From NCBI RefSeq assembly GCF_001651805.1, contig NZ_CP015839.1, forward strand, positions 1,178,001 to 1,242,000: a stretch of DNA of 64,000 nt, read 5' to 3'. Positions 57,923-64,000 of this stretch are shown here, piece after piece; position 1 is the stretch's first letter; the number at the start of each line of letters is the position of its first letter. The stretch is from Marinobacterium aestuarii (GTDB lineage: Bacteria > Pseudomonadota > Gammaproteobacteria > Pseudomonadales > Balneatricaceae). The notes beneath the pieces are model-generated. The model searched no databases. It saw only the letters and a list, made by a program, of their open reading frames with translations, and had not been told where the DNA came from. A program made the position numbers and the translations under genes.

Positions 57923-60778
57923 TCAGGCACCCGGCACAAAGGCATCCGCCGCCTTGAGGGCGCTGATGGCAGTGTCGGCGCGCCTGTTTGTTTCCTGGGC
58001 CTTGAATTCGGCGCGAATGCTCTTGCCAAAACTTCTGACCAGCAGGCTGCGTTCGGCGAGCGTAGCGAACTGGCGCTGCAGATCCGCAACGCTGAGCGCT
58101 TCGATGGCGGCGGCAAGTTGCTCACGACTGTCAAACCCCAGCTCTCCCCGATCCAGCTCCTGCCAGTAGCGCCCGCTGCGCTGACTCAGGCTGGTTTCCT
58201 TTTGCAGCAGGCGAGACAGGGTGCTGGCCTTGACCTCCGCCAGGGCGGCGGCGTCGAGCTGGCTGAACAGCGGTTTGATATCCCGCAGGAACTGCTCCAT
58301 CTTTTGCTCCAGCGTCAGCGGGTCTGCGACCGGCGACTGTACCACCAGGGCGAGTCCGGGCACATTCAGCAGTGACATGGAACTGGCGAAAACGACATAG
58401 CCCAGCTGCTGTTCGGTACGCAGTTCGTTGTAAAAGGGTGACGACAGCATTTCTCCCAGCAGCATATAGGCGGCGCGGGTGCCCAGGTCGGTATCCTGCC
58501 CCTGCAGGTAAAGGGTGACGGCAGAATCTTCGTGTTCCAGCTCCAGCGTTTGCACCAGTGCATCCTGCGGACTCAGCTGCACGACGTTGATACTGGCGGG
58601 CTCGGCCAGCTCTGCGTTGCTGCGCAGTACCTGGTTGACGGTTTGCGCCATGGCGAGGGCTTCATCGGCCTGACGGTTGCCGTGGGACAGTACGCGCAGG
58701 CGGGTGTTGGCCAGCAGTCTGGGTACGAATTTCTCTAACTGCGAGCGCGTAATCGATTGCAGTGCGCTGAGCTTCTGTTCGCTGGACCACTGTGGCAGCA
58801 GCAGGTTGTAAAGCTCGCCGGTGGTCTGGCTATAGGGCGTGTCGTTGCGCTCGTTGGTCAGTTCCTGGGCGTACTGGCGGCGGATCAGCTCAAAGCGGTC
58901 GGCATCCAGCTGCGGTTTGATCATGGCCTGCAGCAGGGCGTCCAGCAGCACCGGCTGGCGCTCGTTGTAGCCGGAGACTCGCACGCTGAGGCCTTTCATG
59001 TGCGGATACAGGCTGACCGAGAGCCCCGCCAGCGCAGCGTCGTACAGGGTTTCGTTGAGCTGGTCGTTCACCATGCGGGTATAGAGCGCCGTCAGTACGG
59101 CACCCTGGGCATCGGCATTGGCGGGCTCTGACAGCAGCGAGAAGTAGAAATCGGCCTTGGGGATGCGAAATTCACTGTCCTGCTGGTGCCACAGCTCAAG
59201 CCCGGCCTGGGACAGCAGCGCCTTGGGTCGGGGGCTGGCAGGCTGTGCCAGGGGCTTGAGCTCCAGATCCTGCGCCAGGTAGGGGTTTAGCGCGCGGATG
59301 CTTAGCCTGTCGTCGCCCGCAGGATTGCGGCGCCACTGCGACAGCTGGGCATCGGCCAGCGGCGTGATGCGATAGCCGGTCTGATACCAGGGGTCGACCT
59401 GGTCGGTGTCCAGATCCTGTGCCTGCAGCGTGAGCTGCATGTTATCGGGGCGTACCGGCGCCAGAAAACGGCGGATCAGCTCGGCATCAAAGTCGGCCAA
59501 TAGGTAGTTTGCATCCAGCACGTGAGCGGCCGGGTATTCTTGCAGTCCGCGGGCCAGCTGGCGCACATAGTGCACGGGGGAGCTGGGCTCGACAAAGCGA
59601 AAGCGGGTGGCGTTTAGCTGGCGCTCTTCGGCGTAGAGTTGCTCGTCGATGCCGCTCTCACGCAGCAGGCGCACATAGCTGAAAAAGAGCGCTGTTACCT
59701 CTTGGTAGTGTTCAAAGCCCTGCTCGGTGAGGTCAATATTGACCACCAGTGAGGAGGCGTTGGGCAGATCCATACCCTGGGATGCACCCAGTTCATTGGC
59801 CCAGCCCCGGGCCTTGAGGGCCGACAGCAGGCTGCCCTTGCCCTCATAGCCGATCAGGCTCGACAGGTAATACAGCGGCTTTTGGGACCAGTAGTCCTTG
59901 GCCGGCGGCAACGGGAAACTCAGGCTCAGTTCGCGGGTATCGTCCAGGGTGCGGATATCGAGTTTCGCGGGTAGGGTGCCGGGCGTATAAAGCGGGGCTG
60001 GGTCGTGAAAGGGAGCGGCATCGAAGTTTTTTACGGCGGCAAAGCGGGCTTCAACCAGTGCCCGCAGCTCTGTGACGGGCTCGCGGCCCAGCACCACCAG
60101 TGTCATCAGGTTGGCGGAGTAGTAGCGCTGGTAGAAGTCGAGCAGGTCCTGGCGCAGTACGCCGGGTTCGTCGTTGGACAGGGTATCCAGGTTGCCAACA
60201 TTGAACTGGCTGAAGCTGTGCTGCGGGTTGGTCAGGCGCTTGTAGGTACTCCAGATGCGGCGGCCGTCGTCACGCAGGCCGCTCTGGTATTCGGAGTTGA
60301 CGGCATTGCGCTCGCGGTCCACGTAGGTTTCGTCGAACAGCGGCGCAATAAAGAACTGGGCGAAACGGTCCAGCGCGGGCGTCAGGTTTTCGGCGCTGAC
60401 GTCGAAGAAGTAATTGGTGTTCTCATAGGATGTGTAGGCGTTGTGACTGCCGCCACTGGCGCGGATAAATGCCTGATAGGCGCCGGCCTCGGGGTATTTT
60501 TCGGTGCCCAGAAACAGCATGTGCTCCAGAAAGTGGGCCAGTCCCATGCGCGCTTTCGGATCGGCATTGGAACCTACGTCCACATCCAGCGAGGCGGCGG
60601 CCTTGTCGGTGTCGGGGTCTGAAATCACCAGCACCTTGAGCTGGTTGTCCAGGGTGAAGTTCAGGTAGTCGCGATTGTCGTTGGGGCTGACACTTATCTG
60701 GCTCTGGGCCAGTGCCGGCAGACTGAACAGCCAGAAAAACAGCAACAGCAGGGGGGCGGCGAAGTTCGTTTGTCTCAT
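57923..60778 (-). CDS. ptrA: Periplasmic M16-family metalloprotease (pitrilysin/insulinase type)
   Basis: A 951-residue zinc protease with a signal peptide (MRQTNFAAPLLLLFFWLFSL to ALA). The inverted zinc motif HFLEH is at residues 82-86, and a distal Glu follows in the NAVNSEYQ segment. N- and C-terminal M16 domains and a middle domain follow in the usual insulinase order. Length and architecture match E. coli protease III (pitrilysin), which clears small periplasmic peptides; the exact orthology is uncertain. Confidence 0.88.
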   Translation of the reverse strand: MRQTNFAAPLLLLFFWLFSLPALAQSQISVSPNDNRDYLNFTLDNQLKVLVISDPDTDKAAASLDVDVGSNADPKARMGLAHFLEHMLFLGTEKYPEAGAYQAFIRASGGSHNAYTSYENTNYFFDVSAENLTPALDRFAQFFIAPLFDETYVDRERNAVNSEYQSGLRDDGRRIWSTYKRLTNPQHSFSQFNVGNLDTLSNDEPGVLRQDLLDFYQRYYSANLMTLVVLGREPVTELRALVEARFAAVKNFDAAPFHDPAPLYTPGTLPAKLDIRTLDDTRELSLSFPLPPAKDYWSQKPLYYLSSLIGYEGKGSLLSALKARGWANELGASQGMDLPNASSLVVNIDLTEQGFEHYQEVTALFFSYVRLLRESGIDEQLYAEERQLNATRFRFVEPSSPVHYVRQLARGLQEYPAAHVLDANYLLADFDAELIRRFLAPVRPDNMQLTLQAQDLDTDQVDPWYQTGYRITPLADAQLSQWRRNPAGDDRLSIRALNPYLAQDLELKPLAQPASPRPKALLSQAGLELWHQQDSEFRIPKADFYFSLLSEPANADAQGAVLTALYTRMVNDQLNETLYDAALAGLSVSLYPHMKGLSVRVSGYNERQPVLLDALLQAMIKPQLDADRFELIRRQYAQELTNERNDTPYSQTTGELYNLLLPQWSSEQKLSALQSITRSQLEKFVPRLLANTRLRVLSHGNRQADEALAMAQTVNQVLRSNAELAEPASINVVQLSPQDALVQTLELEHEDSAVTLYLQGQDTDLGTRAAYMLLGEMLSSPFYNELRTEQQLGYVVFASSMSLLNVPGLALVVQSPVADPLTLEQKMEQFLRDIKPLFSQLDAAALAEVKASTLSRLLQKETSLSQRSGRYWQELDRGELGFDSREQLAAAIEALSVADLQRQFATLAERSLLVRSFGKSIRAEFKAQETNRRADTAISALKAADAFVPGA

Positions 60779-61028
60779 GGCGTCTCGGAGTCCTTGGGTG
60801 CCGGCAACAGGGTCAACATACTATGAGCCTGCAGATGACTTGTCACTCAGAGTTGTGAGCCTTGTGACTGTGCCCCGGGCGCAAAGTTCGCACGTGCCTT
60901 TGTCTGACTGCCAAGGCGGCAGCACCGGCAGAATTCTGTACGCGGGGTGGCGCCGCGCGTGGCAGCGACGGGCTACAGTCGATACAATCGGGCATCTACC
61001 TGGCCTTTCGATCACGCAAGGGAATTCC

Positions 61029-61409
61029 ATGAACCGTGAGAAAGTGATTTTTGCCTTCTTTATCGTGCTGGCGCTGACGCTGAACTTTGGGTTTTTTGTC
61101 GGTGATACGAGTAATCCCAATCACCACAATGTGTACGAGCTCTATGCTGCCCTGGTGATCAGCCTGATCTGCACTGTGCTGAAGTTCGGTGATCGGACCC
61201 ATGTCGGCGCCATGATGCTGGCGACCAGTCTGGTGGCGGATCTGCAGCTGGTGGCTGCCGCCGTTATCTGGGGTTATGCCGCCCAGGTGGGCGGGGGTGT
61301 CGACGAGTTGATTCTGGCCAGTGTGGTCTCGCTGTCGGGCGGTGCCCTCATGGCCAATATCCTCTCGGTGGTGTTGCTGGTGGTCGAGACCGTGATGGTC
61401 CGGCGCTGA
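61029..61409 (+). CDS. Small four-helix membrane protein, DUF6394-like
   Basis: 126 residues with about four transmembrane helices (near residues 5-25, 38-52, 60-85 and 95-123). The function is unknown, and the family name is assigned from memory of similar gammaproteobacterial proteins, so it is tentative. The ATG at 61029 has GGGAA 6 bases upstream; a much longer in-frame reading through the intergenic region was rejected. The gene precedes the potassium-channel-like gene by 12 bases, suggesting an operon. Confidence 0.75.
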   Translation: MNREKVIFAFFIVLALTLNFGFFVGDTSNPNHHNVYELYAALVISLICTVLKFGDRTHVGAMMLATSLVADLQLVAAAVIWGYAAQVGGGVDELILASVVSLSGGALMANILSVVLLVVETVMVRR

Positions 61410-61421
61410 CAGGCGCCTGCG

Positions 61422-63119
61422 ATGAACGATGTCATCTATATACTGCTGCGCCGGCTACGGGCACCGCTGATCACCCTTATCGTGGTCTATGCGGTGTCCG
61501 TGCTGGGGCTGGTGCTGATCCCGGGAGAGGATGACCAGGGGCAGCCCTGGCGCATGGACTTCTTTCATGCGTTTTACTTTGTCTCCTTTATGGGCTCGAC
61601 CATCGGTTTTGGCGAAGTGCCTTACCCCTTTACCGATGGCCAGCGCTTCTGGACCATGGCCTGCATCTACGCCACCGTCATCGCCTGGCTTTACAGCATC
61701 GGTACCCTGCTGACGCTGGTGCAGGAACCCGCCTTTGGGCGCCTGATGCGCCGGCGCTCCTTCGTCAACGAGGTGCGCCGGTTGCGTGAGCCCTTTTACC
61801 TGATCTGCGGTTACGGTGTTACCGGCTCCCTGGTGGTGAAGAAACTGGCGGCGCGGGAAATCCGCACCGTGGTGCTGGATCTGAAACAGGAGCGCATCGA
61901 TGGTCTGGAGATGGACGGCCTGTCGATTCGGGTGCCGCGCCTGTGTGCCGACGCTTCCTTGCCTGATACGCTGCACGATGCGGGGCTGCGGCATCGCCAC
62001 TGTATCGGTGTGCTGGCGCTGACCAATGATGATCAGGCGAACCTGGCCATTGCCATTGCCAGCAAGGTGCTGGTGCCCGAGCGTATGGTGATCAGTCGCA
62101 CCGAATCCGATGTGACGACCTCAAACCTCGACTCCTTTGGCACCGATCTGGTAGTGGATCCGTTTCGCTCCTATGCCGAATACCTGGTGCTGACCACCCA
62201 CGCCCCTTACACCCACCTGGTGTACGATTGGTTGCTGAATCCTTTGCACCGGCATATGGCGACGGTCAGCAAGCGTCGTGAAGGGCGCTGGATTATCTGC
62301 GGTTATGGCCGTTTTGGTCGCGCGCTCTGTGGGGCTTTCCGCCAGGCCGGTGTCGAGCTGACACTGATCGATGAGGGCAGTGACGAGCTTGCGCAGCCGC
62401 TGCACCGGGTGCGGGGCATAGGCACCGAGGCGGTGACGCTGCAGGACGCCGGCGTTGGCGATGCCGTCGGTTTAGTGGCTGGGACCTTTCACGATGCCGA
62501 CAACCTGTCGATCATCATGACGGCGCGGGCGCTGAACCCGAAACTGATTACAGTGGTACGGCAGAATCTGGGCGAGAACGATCTGGTGTTTCAGAATTCG
62601 CGGGCGGACTTTGTGATGGAGCCCGGCCGGATTATCGCCAATCGCATTCTGGCGCAGATCAAGACGCCCCTGCTGCCGGTGTTTATCGAGCGCATGCTGC
62701 GTGAACACGACGATGTCTGGGCCCATGTGCTGCTCAATCGCATGAGTCATGTAGTGGGGGATCGGGAGCTGGACAGCTGGGGCATTCGGCTGTGCCCGGA
62801 AGAAACCCCGGCGCTGCTGATGTTGCAGCCAGAGCAGGCGCTGAAACTGCGCACCCTGATGAAGGATCCGCGGGATCGCACCCGCAGCCTGAGCTGTCTG
62901 GCGCTGATGCACCGGCGTGGCGCCGAGGTACGCCTGCTGCCGGGCGAGCTTTGCGAGTTGCAGGAAGGGGACGAATTACTGTTTTGTGGCTTGAGTGAAG
63001 CGCTGCATCAAATGGAGTGGACAGTGAATAATTACAATCTGTTGCAATACCTGCTTACCGGGCGGGAAAATAACGATACCTTGTTGTCGCGCTTGCTGAA
63101 TCTGGGAGCCAAAGGCTGA
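61422..63119 (+). CDS. Potassium-channel-like protein with two RCK/TrkA-N domains
   Basis: 565 residues. Two transmembrane helices (about 16-33 and 76-98) flank a pore loop with TIGFGE at residues 60-65, a variant of the potassium filter. Two cytoplasmic Rossmann domains follow, each with a nucleotide-binding loop: GYGVTG at 130-135 and GYGRFG at 294-299. It is most likely a ligand-gated K+ channel of the Kch/TrkA type, though the filter is not the canonical TVGYG, so selectivity is uncertain. It overlaps the next gene by one base (TGATG). Confidence 0.88.
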   Translation: MNDVIYILLRRLRAPLITLIVVYAVSVLGLVLIPGEDDQGQPWRMDFFHAFYFVSFMGSTIGFGEVPYPFTDGQRFWTMACIYATVIAWLYSIGTLLTLVQEPAFGRLMRRRSFVNEVRRLREPFYLICGYGVTGSLVVKKLAAREIRTVVLDLKQERIDGLEMDGLSIRVPRLCADASLPDTLHDAGLRHRHCIGVLALTNDDQANLAIAIASKVLVPERMVISRTESDVTTSNLDSFGTDLVVDPFRSYAEYLVLTTHAPYTHLVYDWLLNPLHRHMATVSKRREGRWIICGYGRFGRALCGAFRQAGVELTLIDEGSDELAQPLHRVRGIGTEAVTLQDAGVGDAVGLVAGTFHDADNLSIIMTARALNPKLITVVRQNLGENDLVFQNSRADFVMEPGRIIANRILAQIKTPLLPVFIERMLREHDDVWAHVLLNRMSHVVGDRELDSWGIRLCPEETPALLMLQPEQALKLRTLMKDPRDRTRSLSCLALMHRRGAEVRLLPGELCELQEGDELLFCGLSEALHQMEWTVNNYNLLQYLLTGRENNDTLLSRLLNLGAKG

Positions 63120-64000
63120 TGGCTCATCTGTTGCTGGTGTTTACCGTGCTGTTCTGGGTTGGAAATTCGGTCATGGCACGGGCGATTCATCTGGAGTTCC
63201 CGCCCGTAAGCCTGGCCGCCTCGCGCTGGACCCTGGCCATGCTGATACTGCTGCCCTTCGTGTTGCCGCGTATCAGGCGCGAATGGCCGGTGATTCGCGC
63301 CAACTGGCCCATCATACTGCTGCTGTCGATACTGGGCGTTTCCTGCTTCAATACCCTCATTTATACCGGTCTGCAGACGACGACGGCGACCAACACCACC
63401 CTGATGCACTCGATGATTCCTGTGCTGATTCTGATTATCAGCCGGGTCTTTTTGCACCACGCCGTCAGCGGGCGGCAGTGGGTGGGCGTCACCCTGTCGA
63501 TGTGCGGGGTGCTGGTGTTGTTGAGTCAGGCCAGTATCGAGACCCTGCTCAGCCTTGAATTTAACCGCGGCGACCTGTGGATATTTGCCGCCGTGGCCGA
63601 CTGGGCACTCTACTCGGTGCTGCTGCGTTACAAGCCGGCTGAGCTCAGTGGTATGTCTTTTCTGGGCATTACCATTACGCTTGGGGCGCTGGTACTCTGG
63701 CTACCGGCATTGCTGGAGCTGAGCCAGGGGCGCATGCCAGAGCTTTCGCTGCACACAGGGGCGACGGTGCTCTACATGGCGATATTTCCGTCGATTCTGG
63801 CCTATATGTGCTGGAATCGTGGCGTTGCGGAACTTGGGGCCCCGGTGGCGGGTCTGTTTATCCACCTAATGCCGTTGTTTGGGTTGCTGATGTCGGTAAT
63901 CTTCCTTGGAGAGCAGGTTCAGGCTTTTCATTTTATCGGCATAGCCCTAATATTCGGGGGCATTTTTCTGGCCGTGGTTACTGATACACTGCGTAACCTG
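63119..64000 (+). CDS. EamA/DMT-family transporter, C-terminus cut off by the window
   Basis: 294 codons are visible from ATG at 63119 without a stop, so the gene continues past the window. About ten transmembrane helices in two EamA repeats are present (the first with FWVGNSVMARAIH, the second starting near DLWIFAAVADWALYSVLLRY and ending with LGEQVQAFHFIGIALIFGG). Members of the drug/metabolite superfamily export amino acids, drugs or metabolites; the substrate here is unknown. It is coupled to the potassium-channel-like gene. Confidence 0.85.
   Translation, partial: MAHLLLVFTVLFWVGNSVMARAIHLEFPPVSLAASRWTLAMLILLPFVLPRIRREWPVIRANWPIILLLSILGVSCFNTLIYTGLQTTTATNTTLMHSMIPVLILIISRVFLHHAVSGRQWVGVTLSMCGVLVLLSQASIETLLSLEFNRGDLWIFAAVADWALYSVLLRYKPAELSGMSFLGITITLGALVLWLPALLELSQGRMPELSLHTGATVLYMAIFPSILAYMCWNRGVAELGAPVAGLFIHLMPLFGLLMSVIFLGEQVQAFHFIGIALIFGGIFLAVVTDTLRNL

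Overview
The window is chromosomal DNA from a GC-rich gammaproteobacterium. It carries a Pseudomonas-type gene order (zapE, rplM-rpsI, petABC, sspAB, the diaA/lpoA group, rnpB, the division and cell-wall cluster, secA, argJ, a MutT/ThiE fusion) joined to a second Pseudomonas-type block (yacG, coaE, pilD, pilC, pilB, pilA, nadC, ampD, ampE). Polyhydroxyalkanoate reductase, a ferric-ion ABC importer and type IV pili suit a marine or aquatic Oceanospirillales/Pseudomonadales-like organism. A Marinobacterium-like genus is my guess and is not established. No tRNA, insertion sequence, prophage or CRISPR array was seen.

Layout. 1-3.3 kb: a cut-off secreted protein, a HerA/YjgR-type ATPase and zapE. 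3.4-8.6 kb: rplM-rpsI with a structured leader, the cytochrome bc1 operon petABC, and sspA-sspB. 8.7-12.1 kb (minus strand): lpoA, yraN, diaA and dolP, divergent from rsmI, followed by RNase P RNA. 13.6-32 kb: a complete division/cell-wall cluster mraZ-rsmH-ftsL-ftsI-murE-murF-mraY-murD-ftsW-murG-murC-ddl-ftsQ-ftsA-ftsZ-lpxC, behind a well-formed promoter with four phased MraZ boxes. 32-37 kb: secA (no secM ahead of it), argJ and a Nudix/ThiE fusion. 37-42 kb (minus strand): pilB-pilC-pilD-coaE-yacG, with pilA divergent. 43-46 kb: a small orphan gene, a compound inverted repeat, nadC, ampD and ampE. 46-50.3 kb: a Fur-type iron importer in convergent halves, fbpC (+) and fbpA-fbpB (-). 50.4-64 kb: rsmE, an acetoacetyl-CoA reductase, a large DUF349 coiled-coil protein, a YchJ-family protein, sbcB, a secreted orphan, an M16 metalloprotease, and a membrane operon of a DUF6394-type protein, a potassium-channel-like RCK protein and an EamA transporter cut by the window end.

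Most of the window is ordinary core genome. The most unusual structure is between murG and murC (24971-25171). There the first ~40 bases of murC and its leader have been duplicated into a 120-base-period array. It creates three tiny open frames of 11, 23 and 11 codons whose peptides copy the MurC N-terminus. A second tandem repeat, of a 7-base unit rich in Shine-Dalgarno-like AGGTGA, sits between mraY and murD. These are the only two junctions between mraZ and ftsA wider than 40 bases. Other signals worth a look are the rplM leader hairpins, the GGGTC-rich pilA leader with a codon-use shift inside pilA, and the paired Fur-like sites around the fbp promoter.
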